From: Streptomyces yatensis
GTDB lineage: Bacteria; Actinomycetota; Actinomycetes; Streptomycetales; Streptomycetaceae
DNA length: 64,000 nt
Assembly (NCBI RefSeq): GCF_018069625.1
Contig: NZ_CP072941.1
Span: 8,804,001 to 8,868,000 of the forward strand
Direction of reading: 5' to 3'
Made by a program: the position numbers and the translations under genes. Shown in pieces: positions 24,029 to 32,965 of this stretch; the first letter of the stretch is position 1; every line of letters starts with the position of its first letter. The notes under the pieces were generated by a model. That model was not told where the DNA came from and made no database searches. It saw only the letters and a program-made list of their open reading frames with translations.

Positions 24029-25582
24029 GTGTTTCGTCAGTCGGGCGCTGTGCTGGCGGTGGTGGCCGCATTGGGGTTGAGCGCCACCGGGTGTGGGGTG
24101 GATGAGGAGGCGCTGAGGGGGTCGACGGACACGATCAACATGTCGTTGAACACCGATCCGGCGACTTTCGATCCGGCATTGGCCGCCGGTGGCGACGACT
24201 ACACGGTTGCCCGGCTGCTGTTCGACACGGTGGTGCGCAAGGACTCCGGCAACCGCCTCGTCGGTGGCATCGCATCGACGTGGAAGGCGGAGGACGCCGC
24301 CCACTACACCTTCACCCTCCGCAAGGGGCTGACCTGCTCTGACGGGAGCGCGATCACACCGTCGGTGGTGGCGCGGTCGCTGACCCGTTTCGCCTCGCCA
24401 AAGACGGGATCCCCGGGCCGTACGCTCGCGCTGGGGTCGGCCACGGCGACGTTCACGGCCGACGATGGGGCGGGCACGGTGAAGGCCGCTCTCTCCGCTC
24501 CATGGTCGGACTTCTTGACCGGGTTGAGCCTGCCGTCGGCCGGGATCGTGTGCCCGGCGGGGCTGGACGATGCCGGGCAACTGGCGGCCGGGAAGGTCGA
24601 GGGGGCGTTCTCCGGCCCCTACACCCTGACCTCCTCCCGGCCGGCGGTGTCCTACAAGCTCACCCTTCGGAACACGTACGCGGCATGGCCGAGATTCGCC
24701 AAACCGCTGCGAGGGGTTCCCGCCGAGCATCTGGACCTCACGCCGATCGCCGACTACTCGACGATCGCCACCAAGCTGGTCTCCTACAGTCTGGACGTGG
24801 GCGTGGTCGCCGACGAAAACGTGAACCGGTTCGACGGCGACTCCCGGTTCGCCACCTCCAGCGCGTCGAACACCACGACGTATCTGCTGTTCAACGAGCG
24901 TCCCGGGACGGTGTTCGCGAGCCGGCCCGACCTGCGTACGGCGGTGGCGCAGGCCATCGACGCACAGACCTTCAGCGACATCGTCAGCGGTCAGCGGGGC
25001 AGTGTGATCCGCTCGGTCGGATCGGCCAAGGTGCCCTGTGTCAACACCGACCGGTCCTCGCTGGTCGCCGCCGACCGTGCCGCTGCCGCCAAGAAGCTGA
25101 AGGGGGTCCGTTTCCGGATCGTCGGCACGACCCTGCTCCGTGGTGGCAACGACTACATCGCCGAAGCGCTGCGCAAGGCCGGGGCCACGGTGAAGGTCGA
25201 CTCCCTCGACAACGCCAACTGGGCCACCGTGACCTCCGCGGGCGGCAAGGACTGGGACATCAACGTCCAGGGCGACAACAACATGATGGGCACGCTCACA
25301 TCCTCCCTCCTGCGTGTCATGGGCCCGCCGACCGAGAAGGGCGGCCGCAACAAGATGGGACGGGTCAACGACGAGGGATACGCGGCCGTCGACCGGGCCA
25401 TGGGCAACCTCGACCGCGCCGCGCAGTGCGCCGCTCTGCGGTCGGCGCAGAAGTCGTTCCTGAAACGGGTCGACGCGATCCCGCTGTCCACCCTGCCGTC
25501 CACCACGGTCGTCGCCGAGGGGTACAGCATCCGCACGTTCGACGACTACCTCGACCCCGCCACCCTCCGCATCCACAAGTAG
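24029..25582 (+). CDS. ABC transporter substrate-binding lipoprotein, family 5 (peptide type)
   Basis: A 517-residue extracellular solute-binding protein of the DppA/OppA family. A short signal ends in the lipobox SATGC, so it is a lipoprotein. The mature chain has TINMSLNTDPATFDPALAAGG, the family hallmark at the start of lobe 1, and the canonical segment YTFTLRKGLTCSDGSAIT. Start is GTG 24029 with GGGAGGCAG upstream. The first gene of a four-gene importer operon whose other members follow within 20 bases or overlap. The ligand is probably a peptide, opine or amide, given the neighbouring amidohydrolase, but this is inference. Confidence 0.9.
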   Translation: MFRQSGAVLAVVAALGLSATGCGVDEEALRGSTDTINMSLNTDPATFDPALAAGGDDYTVARLLFDTVVRKDSGNRLVGGIASTWKAEDAAHYTFTLRKGLTCSDGSAITPSVVARSLTRFASPKTGSPGRTLALGSATATFTADDGAGTVKAALSAPWSDFLTGLSLPSAGIVCPAGLDDAGQLAAGKVEGAFSGPYTLTSSRPAVSYKLTLRNTYAAWPRFAKPLRGVPAEHLDLTPIADYSTIATKLVSYSLDVGVVADENVNRFDGDSRFATSSASNTTTYLLFNERPGTVFASRPDLRTAVAQAIDAQTFSDIVSGQRGSVIRSVGSAKVPCVNTDRSSLVAADRAAAAKKLKGVRFRIVGTTLLRGGNDYIAEALRKAGATVKVDSLDNANWATVTSAGGKDWDINVQGDNNMMGTLTSSLLRVMGPPTEKGGRNKMGRVNDEGYAAVDRAMGNLDRAAQCAALRSAQKSFLKRVDAIPLSTLPSTTVVAEGYSIRTFDDYLDPATLRIHK

Positions 25583-25601
25583 CCGGAAGGCCCAACACCT
25601 C

Positions 25602-26669
25602 ATGTCTTCTCACGACTCCACGGAGATCCCGGGGCTTCGGCCACCTGTCTCCGGGAGCGACCACTCGACAACAGGCCGGCGAAGACTCCTCCGGCCCGCT
25701 TCGCCCTGGTTCGGGTTCGCCGCCCGACGGCTCGCCGGCCTTGTCGCGATTTTCGTCGCGCTGCTCGTCGTGTCGTTCCTGATCGTCCAGCTCATCCCCG
25801 GCGACCCGGCAGCGGGCATCGCCGGCGCCAACGCCGATCTCGCGGACATCGCACGCGTCAGGCACGAACTCCGACTCGATCAACCGGTCTGGGAACGGTT
25901 CGTCGACTATGTGGGGGATGTCTTCTCCGGACACCTGGGCACGTCGTTCATGTACCGGCAGCCCGTGGAAACGATCATCTTCAACCGGCTCCCCTTCACC
26001 GCGACCATCGCGCTGGTGGGAATCGTGATCGTGCTGCTGGTCTCGGTTCCACTGGGAATGCTCGTCGGTGTGCTCACCCGGGGTGGCCGGCACAAGTGGC
26101 TGGACACGACGTTCGGGGTGGTCACCGGCTTCCTCGACGCCGTTCCCGGCTACATCATGGCGTCGTTCCTCGTCGTGATGTTCGCCGTCGGCATCGGAGT
26201 GGTGCCTCTCTATCCTCCGGCGTACACGCCCCGCTTCGCCACCCAGTCGTTCGTGCTGCCCATCGCGTCGATCGTGATCGGACCGATCTGTACGGTCTCC
26301 CGGGTCGTCCGCCGGGAAACGGCGGTCGTGCTCGACCACGACTACATGAGAACCGCGCACGGCTGGCGGCTTCCCGCCCACAAGCGCTATGTCAGGTGGG
26401 CGCTGCCGAACCTCCTTACCACCACGCTCACCCTGAGCGGGCTCATCCTGACCGGGATGATCGGCGGGGCCATCATCATCGAGTCGGTGTTCGCGCTGCC
26501 CGGTCTCGGCAGCGGCATCATCAAGGCCATTCTCGACCGCGACTACCCGGTGATCCAGGGGATGGTGATCGTCATCGGCATGATCGCGGCAATCGTCAAC
26601 CTCCTCGTCGACGTCCTGCTCGGGTTGATCGACCAACGAACCCTCGGGGGGTCACATGTCTCCGCGTAG
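25602..26669 (+). CDS. Dipeptide-type ABC permease (DppB-like)
   Basis: A 355-residue inner-membrane permease with a cytoplasmic N-terminus of about 35 residues and six main helices. LIPGDPAAG in the first loop, the long periplasmic region and the cytoplasmic EAA-type loop (ETAVVLDHDYMRTAHGWRLP) identify the DppB/OppB half. The end IIIESVFALPGLGSG and a final helix are typical. It begins 20 bases after the binding-protein gene and overlaps the next gene by 14 bases, so the complex is made from one message. Confidence 0.9.
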   Translation: MSSHDSTEIPGLRPPVSGSDHSTTGRRRLLRPASPWFGFAARRLAGLVAIFVALLVVSFLIVQLIPGDPAAGIAGANADLADIARVRHELRLDQPVWERFVDYVGDVFSGHLGTSFMYRQPVETIIFNRLPFTATIALVGIVIVLLVSVPLGMLVGVLTRGGRHKWLDTTFGVVTGFLDAVPGYIMASFLVVMFAVGIGVVPLYPPAYTPRFATQSFVLPIASIVIGPICTVSRVVRRETAVVLDHDYMRTAHGWRLPAHKRYVRWALPNLLTTTLTLSGLILTGMIGGAIIIESVFALPGLGSGIIKAILDRDYPVIQGMVIVIGMIAAIVNLLVDVLLGLIDQRTLGGSHVSA

Positions 26670-28383
26670 CCGACGACACCGTGGAAACCCCGGACTCGTC
26701 CTCGGCCTGGTCCTGCTGGGCATCGTCGTCCTGATCGCCGCGGTGGCACCGGTCTTCCTCACCGGCGAGGCGGACGCGTTGGGCAGCCGGTTCGCACAGC
26801 CCTCGTCCGGCCACCTGCTCGGCACGGATGCCGCCGGTCACGATGTCCTGCTGCGCAGCCTCGTCGCCACCCGCCTGACCCTTCTGATGACCGCGGGCGC
26901 GACGGCGATCGCGGTCGCCCTCGGCATTCTCCTGGGCACCAGTGTGTGGCTCATGGCGCCCCGGGCCCGGGAGGTCTGCCTCCGCATCATCGACGCGATG
27001 GTCGCCTTCCCCGGTCTCCTCCTCGCGCTCGTCGTCGCGGCGGTGCTCGGCGCGGGAGGTTCCTCGGTGGTGATCGCCATCGGCGTGGCCGGGATCCCCT
27101 ACTTCGCCCGCCTCACCGCGAATCTCGCCGCGAAGGTGTCCCAGCAGGAGTATATCCAGGCCGCGCGCCTGCTCGGCGTGAGCCACCCGAGGATCGCGAT
27201 CAGGCACCTGCTGCCCAATATGGCGGAGCCCCTGCTGGTGCTGTCGGCGTCGACCTTCGCCAGCACGCTCACGGCCCTCTCCGCCCTCTCGTTCGTGGGG
27301 ATCGGCGTCCAGTCACCCTCCTACGACTGGGGGAGGCTGCTGAGCGAGGCGCTGCCGTCGCTGCTGGCGGGCCGCCCGTTCCAGATGGTGGGCCCGGCAG
27401 GGCTCGTCATCGTGACCGGGCTCGCCGCGATCCTGATCGGCGACGGCCTCGCGGCCGCGGCCAACCCGCGGAGGGGGAGGGGGACAGCAGCCCGGAGGGG
27501 CCGGAGAAGCGCCGACGGCGCCGAGCGGGGCACGGCGACGCCCAGGGAAGGGTATCTCGTCGACGTACAGGACCTGTGGGTTCACAGCGGTGACAAGCCG
27601 CTGGTCAAGGGCATCTCGTTCGGCATCAAGCCGGGTGAGATCGTCGGCGTCGTGGGCGAGAGCGGTTCGGGCAAGACCCTGACCGCCATGTCTCTCGCGG
27701 GGCTGCTGCCCGACGGCCTCGCCCTCGGCTCCTCGCGCATGGCCGTCGGCGACCTCGATCTGCGCCGGCCGGTTCCGCCGCGCCTCATGGCCGAGACGGT
27801 CAGCCTCGTCTACCAGGACCCGGGATCCACGTTCAACCCGGCGCTCCGCGTCGGGACCCAGCTCACCGAGGTGCTGCGCACCCACAAGGGTGTCGCCGGG
27901 GGTGCGGCCAAGCGCCGCATGGTGGAGGCACTCCAGGCGGTGCACATGACGGATCCCGAGCGCCGCATGAAGCAGTATCCGCACGAGCTCTCGGGCGGCA
28001 TGCGGCAGCGGGCCATGATCGCGACGGCACTGGCGACCGAGCCGCGACTGATCATCGCCGACGAGCCGACCACGGCTCTGGATGTGACGGTCCAGGCGGA
28101 GATCCTGCGCGAACTGAGGCGCGTCAACAGCCGATTCGGCACCTCGATCATGTTCATCTCGCACGACATCGGGGTGGTGCGCGCGCTCTGTCATCGCGTG
28201 ATCGTCATGTACCACGGCGACGTCGTGGAGGAGATCGACGCGGCGGACCTCACCGTGGAATCCGCCCGCCATCCCTACACGAGGGCGCTCCTGGAGGCCA
28301 CCCCCGACATCGACAGTCCGGTGGAGACACTGCCTGGTATGCCGTGGACCCCGGAAGCGCCGAAGGAGCATTCGCATGGTTGA
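26656..28383 (+). CDS. Fused DppC-type permease and DppD-type ATPase
   Basis: A 575-residue fusion. Residues 1 to about 275 are a DppC-like permease: SRFAQPSSGHLLGTDAAGHDV-like entry segment and the EAA loop QEYIQAARLLGVSHPRIAIR. A basic, low-complexity linker (about 275-297) joins it to an ATPase: Walker A GESGSGKT from residue 334, the Q-loop MAETVSLVYQDP, signature LSGGMRQRAMIA, Walker B LIIADEPTTALD and switch His in ISHDIGVV. In most operons these are separate genes, so the fusion fixes a 1:1 ratio of this permease and this ATPase. The end overlaps the partner ATPase gene by 8 bases. Confidence 0.9.
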   Translation: MSPRSRRHRGNPGLVLGLVLLGIVVLIAAVAPVFLTGEADALGSRFAQPSSGHLLGTDAAGHDVLLRSLVATRLTLLMTAGATAIAVALGILLGTSVWLMAPRAREVCLRIIDAMVAFPGLLLALVVAAVLGAGGSSVVIAIGVAGIPYFARLTANLAAKVSQQEYIQAARLLGVSHPRIAIRHLLPNMAEPLLVLSASTFASTLTALSALSFVGIGVQSPSYDWGRLLSEALPSLLAGRPFQMVGPAGLVIVTGLAAILIGDGLAAAANPRRGRGTAARRGRRSADGAERGTATPREGYLVDVQDLWVHSGDKPLVKGISFGIKPGEIVGVVGESGSGKTLTAMSLAGLLPDGLALGSSRMAVGDLDLRRPVPPRLMAETVSLVYQDPGSTFNPALRVGTQLTEVLRTHKGVAGGAAKRRMVEALQAVHMTDPERRMKQYPHELSGGMRQRAMIATALATEPRLIIADEPTTALDVTVQAEILRELRRVNSRFGTSIMFISHDIGVVRALCHRVIVMYHGDVVEEIDAADLTVESARHPYTRALLEATPDIDSPVETLPGMPWTPEAPKEHSHG

Positions 28384-29176
28384 GAAGACGGCGGCCGTCG
28401 AGGTCCGTGACCTCGAAGTGAGCTACGGCCGGGGACGGGGCGCGACGCGCGTCCTGCACGGGATCACCATGGATGTCGCCAGGGGACAAACCGTCGGAGT
28501 CGTGGGGGAGTCGGGATCGGGGAAGTCCACACTGGCGAAGACCCTGGCGGGTACGGTCCGGCCGACGGCGGGAAGTGTCAGGATCACCGGTCTGGACGTG
28601 TTCGACACCCGCGGTGCGGGCCGCGCGGGAATGCGGCGGAGGGTCCAGATGATCCCCCAGGACCCCTATTCCTCGCTCAATCCCCGTCGCACCATCGGCG
28701 AGGCGCTCGCCGAAGCCGTGGATCCGCGCCACGCCCGTGTGAAGAAGCACCAGGACGAGATCGTCCACTGGCTCGAGACCGTCAGGATGCCGGCGGACAC
28801 CATCCACCACTATCCCCACGAGTGCTCGGGCGGGCAGCGCCAGCGGATCGCGATCGCGCGTGGGCTGATCCTCCGGCCCGAGGTAGTGATCGCGGACGAG
28901 ATCACCTCGGCGCTCGATGTCTCGGTCCAGGCGGAGATCCTCAACCTCATCGCGAGGCTGCGCCGCGAACTCGGTCTGACCATGGTGTTCATCTCGCACA
29001 ACCTCGCCGTCGTCCGGCATGTCAGCGACGAGGTCGTGGTGTTGTACCGCGGTGACATCGTGGAACACGGCACGGCCGAGAACCTCTACGAGCGCCCACA
29101 GCATGACTACACGCGTGCGCTGCTCGCCGCGGTTCCGGGCGCGGCCGGGTTCGACATCACCGCGGGTGCCGCATAG
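28376..29176 (+). CDS. Dipeptide-type ABC ATPase (DppF-like)
   Basis: A 266-residue ATPase that would pair with the ATPase half of the upstream fusion. Walker A GESGSGKST, Q-loop VQMIPQDPYSSLNPR, signature CSGGQRQRIAIARG (the usual Leu is Cys), Walker B VVIADEITSALD and switch FISHNLAVV are present. Walker B reads ADEI rather than ADEP, a conservative oddity. The start overlaps the end of the fusion gene. The C-terminus ends in a short Dpp-type tail. Last gene of the operon; no clear terminator is visible before the convergent pirin gene. Confidence 0.9.
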   Translation: MVEKTAAVEVRDLEVSYGRGRGATRVLHGITMDVARGQTVGVVGESGSGKSTLAKTLAGTVRPTAGSVRITGLDVFDTRGAGRAGMRRRVQMIPQDPYSSLNPRRTIGEALAEAVDPRHARVKKHQDEIVHWLETVRMPADTIHHYPHECSGGQRQRIAIARGLILRPEVVIADEITSALDVSVQAEILNLIARLRRELGLTMVFISHNLAVVRHVSDEVVVLYRGDIVEHGTAENLYERPQHDYTRALLAAVPGAAGFDITAGAA

Positions 29177-29231
29177 TCGTCCGCGGGTCCGCGTCCGCAC
29201 ACGGCAGCCAACCAGGGACGGACGTCGCAGG

Positions 29232-30200
29232 TCAGCGTGTGCGGCCGCGGGCTTTGAGGGGCACCGGCGGGAGCTCCGGGGTGGGGAGCGGGTCGCCGTC
29301 GTAGCCGTGCACCGTGCCGAAGCGGGTGCCCGCCGACCAGTCCTCGCGCGCCTGGGTGATCTCATCGTGGGAGCGGCCGATGAAGTTCCACCACATCACG
29401 ATCTTCTCCTCGAAGGGCTCACCGCCCAGCAGCATGAACGCGCTGTCCACATCCGCGCGCAGCGGCAGTTCGGTGCGCCCGCAGCCGAGGTAGAGAAGGG
29501 AGCCGGGGGCGAGGCGGACCCCGTCGACCTCGGCCTCGCCGGACATGGTGAGCGCCGCGTACTCGAAGTCGGGACGCACCGGCAGCCGGGCGTCGGTGCC
29601 GGCCGCGAGGGCGATGTCCGCGCCCATCAGCGGAGTGAACGTGGTGCCGGGCGAGGCCGCGCCGTCCAGTTCGCCGAGGATGACCGTCGCCCGCAGCCCT
29701 CCGCCGCCGGTCACCCGGGGCAGCTCGGCGTGGTGCTCCCACCTGGGGGCGATATGGCGGTCGCCGTCGGGCAGCGCGACCCACAGCTGGGCCCCGTGCA
29801 GCAGGCGGGCGTGGTCGCGCGGGGACTCCTCGGAGTGCGCGATGGCCCGGCCCGAGGTCATCAGCCCCAACTCGCCGGGGCGCACCGTCCGCAGACTGCC
29901 GACGCTGTCACGGTGCAGCACCTCGCCGTCGTGCAGCCAGCTGACCGTCTGCAGCCCCATGTGCGGATGCGGAGGGACCTGCATGCCCGGCTCCTGGGCG
30001 ATGTCGTCCGGGCCGTAGTGATCGATGAAGCACCAGGCACCGACCATGCGCCGCCCGAGGCTGGGCAGCAGCCGGCGCACCATCGTGGATTCGCCCAGCG
30101 GGACCTGTTTGGCGGCCAGTAGTTCGCGAACCGGCTGGGCGGTGACGTCATCGCGGCCGCCGCATACGGTCGCCGCGGGCCTCACATCGAGATTGCTCAT
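29232..30200 (-). CDS. Pirin family protein
   Basis: A 322-residue bicupin of the pirin family. The N-terminal cupin carries the metal-binding block PPHPHMGLQTVSWL and an HSE residue set in GRAIAHSEESP; the C-terminal cupin has the conserved PFEEKIVMWWNFIGRSHDEI. Bacterial pirins act as quercetin dioxygenases or redox-linked partners of metabolic enzymes, and the specific activity is not readable here. The start at 30200 overlaps the stop of the PAP2 gene (ATGA), implying coupled translation. Confidence 0.88.
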   Translation of the reverse strand: MSNLDVRPAATVCGGRDDVTAQPVRELLAAKQVPLGESTMVRRLLPSLGRRMVGAWCFIDHYGPDDIAQEPGMQVPPHPHMGLQTVSWLHDGEVLHRDSVGSLRTVRPGELGLMTSGRAIAHSEESPRDHARLLHGAQLWVALPDGDRHIAPRWEHHAELPRVTGGGGLRATVILGELDGAASPGTTFTPLMGADIALAAGTDARLPVRPDFEYAALTMSGEAEVDGVRLAPGSLLYLGCGRTELPLRADVDSAFMLLGGEPFEEKIVMWWNFIGRSHDEITQAREDWSAGTRFGTVHGYDGDPLPTPELPPVPLKARGRTR

Positions 30201-30886
30201 GACCGCACTCTCCCATCAGGGGACGACTCGCGCTCACCCGTACGGCTCTGGGCGTAGCCGTACGAGGCGATCGCCCCGTACACCAGCGCCGCGCCCAGCA
30301 GCCAGCCGCCCAGCACATCGCTGGGCCAGTGGACGCCCAGATACAGGCGGGTGAAGCCGACGCCCAGCACGGACACGGCGGCAATGGCGGCCATGAGCCG
30401 CAGCCACTTCGCCGGCGCACCGTGCAGTGTCATCAGCCACAGCAACAGCCCGAAGGCGACGATCGCGGTCAGGGCGTGGCCGGAGGGGAACGCCGCGTAG
30501 TGCGCCGAGTCCACGGGATCCGGCCACCGGGGGCGCCCCCGGCCCACGGCGGCCTTCACCGCCTGTTGCAGCCCCGTGCCCACCGCCGCCGTGACGGCGA
30601 CCCAGAGGGCGAGCCGCCGCTCCCGGCGCCACAGCAGCCACCCCACGGCCACGGCCAGCAGCGCCCGCATCGCCCAGGGGTCCCAGATCCAGTCCGAGAG
30701 CACTCTGTTGGTCCGGGTCCAGCCATGGTGCGCCACGGCGGAGCGGTGCAGGGCGATGACGATCTCCCGGTCGGCGCTCCCCAGGGGACCCCAATGGGCG
30801 GTCACCAGGGCGAGCAGCACCAGGAAGAGGGCGGTGAACACGGCCGCGGTGCGGGCGGCTCGGCGGTGGAGGGTTGCCGGCTGCAT
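30197..30886 (-). CDS. PAP2 superfamily phosphatase
   Basis: A 229-residue membrane phosphatase with about five to six helices. The three-part active site is complete: KAAVGRGRP (KX6RP), PSGH, and TRLYLGVHWPSD (the SRX5H motif, with Thr replacing Ser). The enzyme would act on a lipid phosphate or prenyl pyrophosphate at the outer face of the membrane. Overlaps the pirin gene by 4 bases at its end. Start at ATG 30886 with a weak ribosome-binding site. Confidence 0.87.
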   Translation of the reverse strand: MQPATLHRRAARTAAVFTALFLVLLALVTAHWGPLGSADREIVIALHRSAVAHHGWTRTNRVLSDWIWDPWAMRALLAVAVGWLLWRRERRLALWVAVTAAVGTGLQQAVKAAVGRGRPRWPDPVDSAHYAAFPSGHALTAIVAFGLLLWLMTLHGAPAKWLRLMAAIAAVSVLGVGFTRLYLGVHWPSDVLGGWLLGAALVYGAIASYGYAQSRTGERESSPDGRVRS

Positions 30887-30959
30887 GGGTCGATGATCGC
30901 CGACGGGCGGGCCCCGGAGCCAGGAGGCCCCTGTGACGGCCGCGAGCCGGGGGCTCCTC

Positions 30960-31043
30960 CGACGCTCGACGCCCGACGCCCGACGCCCGACGGCCGGGGC
31001 CAGGAGCCTTGTGCCGCGAACGGGAGCCTCGTGCCGCGAACGG
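30960..31043. repeat. Heptamer array and 20-base tandem repeat
   Basis: Five consecutive 7-base units (CGACGCC with variants) run from 30960 to 30994. Two 21-base copies, 31003-31023 and 31023-31043, share GTGCCGCGAACGG with one mismatch and abut the stop of the M56 gene. Both fit simple replication slippage. Confidence 0.75.
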
Positions 31044-31979
31044 CTACCCCAGTACCCGCAGCGCCGGGACGAGGGTGACCACGAGCGGGACGGCCGGGAC
31101 GAGCGCCGCGGTGGCCGTAAGGCGCCAGCGGCGCCCCACCGAGAGGCGGGAGGCCGGGGCCAGCAGCCGGTCCACCCGCTTCGGCACCTGGGCGAGCGCG
31201 CTCGGGCTGGGGCCGAACACCCCGCGCTCCTCGTTGAGTTCGACCAGCGCGAGCGCGGTGGTCGTCCGTCCGAAGCGCCGGGACGCGGAGTCGTCGGCGG
31301 CCAGCTCGACCAGCCGGTGCACCTCGTCGCGGAACGCCGCGAACATGGTCACCTGCGGAAAGCCGGTGGCCAGCGCGCCCGAGCAGTGCAGCAGCCAGTG
31401 GTGGCGGGCGCGGGCGTGGCCCTGCTCATGGGCGATGACGGCGTCCAGCCGACGGCCCTTGAGGCGGCGCAGCGCCGCCGTGGTGATGACGAGTTGGGGC
31501 GTGGTGCCCGGCAGCAGCCAGGCGTCCGGCTTGTCGCCCTCCAGGACGACCAGACGCTCCCCGCTGGGCTCCTCACCGGGCAAGACGGGGGAGCGGACGA
31601 GGAGTTCGGCGCGGTGCTGCCTGCGCCAGGCGCGGGCGCGGCCGATCTCGCGGGTGAGCATCACCGCGCTCCAGACGGCCCCGAGGGCGAGCACGAGGGC
31701 GACGGGCGCGGCCAGCGGTCCGTAGCCGGAGAGCGCGTACGCCTCCACCACGCCCTTGGGCGCGGGGGCGAAGACATTGCCGCGCACGGCCTCCCAGGCG
31801 GCCGCGGCGGTGAGCGCCATGGTCAGCGCGCAGCACAACAGCACCCCGACGACCACGCACTGCCACACCCAGAGGGCGAGCACAGGTTCGCGGTCGATCC
31901 AGTCGGAGCGGGACAGCAGGCGCGGCGCCATTGCCGCCGCCAGTGCGCCGAGGCCCATCAGCGCGAACGGGACCAACAT
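31044..31979 (-). CDS. M56 family (BlaR1-like) membrane metallopeptidase
   Basis: A 311-residue membrane protease. It has several N-terminal helices and a cytoplasmic zinc site in AVIAHEQGHARARHHW (HEXXH form HEQGH), with the third ligand region LAADDSASRR. M56 proteases such as BlaR1 cleave a cognate repressor after signal binding, but this one has no penicillin-binding sensor domain. No BlaI/MecI-type repressor gene is adjacent; instead a DUF5134 membrane protein gene lies upstream on the same strand. The ATG at 31979 is preferred over an in-frame GTG three codons earlier because AGG is better spaced. Confidence 0.85.
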   Translation of the reverse strand: MLVPFALMGLGALAAAMAPRLLSRSDWIDREPVLALWVWQCVVVGVLLCCALTMALTAAAAWEAVRGNVFAPAPKGVVEAYALSGYGPLAAPVALVLALGAVWSAVMLTREIGRARAWRRQHRAELLVRSPVLPGEEPSGERLVVLEGDKPDAWLLPGTTPQLVITTAALRRLKGRRLDAVIAHEQGHARARHHWLLHCSGALATGFPQVTMFAAFRDEVHRLVELAADDSASRRFGRTTTALALVELNEERGVFGPSPSALAQVPKRVDRLLAPASRLSVGRRWRLTATAALVPAVPLVVTLVPALRVLG

Positions 31980-32088
31980 GGCGGTCACCCTATGATCGCG
32001 AAGCTCGGGCCGGGTACGGTCACGACGGGGAAGTGACGCATACCACGGTGCGGCTACGGGCGCGGCCAGGGCCCGGCCCGCCGCCCGT

Positions 32089-32751
32089 TCACACGGTCAG
32101 AAGCATCGCGAACATCCCTATCCCCATGGACAGCCTGCAGGCATGCCGCAGCTCGGGCCGCCGTGACCAGCCGATACCGGACGAGCCCGCCCCCGCCCCC
32201 GCGCCCGCCCCGACTCCGGCGCCGGCCCCCGCATCGTCCACGGCCCCGGCCCCCGCGCCGTCCAGTGCGCCGTCCGTCATCGGTACGAGCCGCAGCCCGG
32301 ACCGTACGACGTAGACCGCGAAGTACACGAGCAGTACCCCGGTCAGTAGCGGCACCCCGCCCGCCATCCGGCCCGGTGCCAGCCGGCCGGTGTGATGGTG
32401 GCCGCCCGTGCTGCCCGTCATCATCGCGAGCGCCATATAGACCATCGCGAGCGCCCCGATGGCGTGATGCAGACGGTGCCCCGGAAAGCCCGCGCCGCTC
32501 GCCATCGGCAGCAGAGCCCTTACGGCGGCCACGGCGAAGACCGCCGCGAACACGGGCGGACCCCATGGACGGGGGTCCAGCACGGTGGAGGGCACCGCCA
32601 TCGCCGCCATCCCCCACCCCATCAGTGCCTCGGCGCCCGCCACCCGCCGCCCCGGCCCGGGCGGCTCACCGCGCATCTGCAGCAGACAGTAGGCACCCGT
32701 GGCCGCGCACAGCGCGACCAGCAGCCAGCCGACGAGCGGAGCTCCGTGCAC
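32089..32751 (-). CDS. DUF5134 domain-containing membrane protein
   Basis: A 220-residue polytopic membrane protein. It begins GTG at 32751, with GGGAGG 6 bases upstream, and opens LVGWLLVALCAATGAYCLL. Later segments include LHHAIGALAMVYMALAMMTG and a His-rich loop TGGHHHTG. A long Ala-Gly-Asp low-complexity insertion (about residues 165-192) separates the last helix (MGIGMFAMLLTV) from the rest. DUF5134 proteins are actinobacterial and uncharacterised; the His/Met content of the helices would suit metal or heme binding but this is a guess. It pairs with the M56 peptidase gene 109 bases downstream. Confidence 0.8.
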   Translation of the reverse strand: MHGAPLVGWLLVALCAATGAYCLLQMRGEPPGPGRRVAGAEALMGWGMAAMAVPSTVLDPRPWGPPVFAAVFAVAAVRALLPMASGAGFPGHRLHHAIGALAMVYMALAMMTGSTGGHHHTGRLAPGRMAGGVPLLTGVLLVYFAVYVVRSGLRLVPMTDGALDGAGAGAVDDAGAGAGVGAGAGAGAGSSGIGWSRRPELRHACRLSMGIGMFAMLLTV

Positions 32752-32965
32752 GGCACACCTCCCGAAGGGGGACGTAATACCAGGAGACATCCCCTGCCGC
32801 GGCGACACACATGGGAGCGCATGGGCGCAGTGGGGGAGCGCGAGGCGTGCGGAGTGGCAAGGGGCGCGCGGCGCGGTATGGCACCGTGAGAGATGCGGCC
32901 CGTGGATCATGCAGGCCCCCGCCGCACCACGGGACGTGACAGCCGTTCTACGAGGAGGAGAGCCC

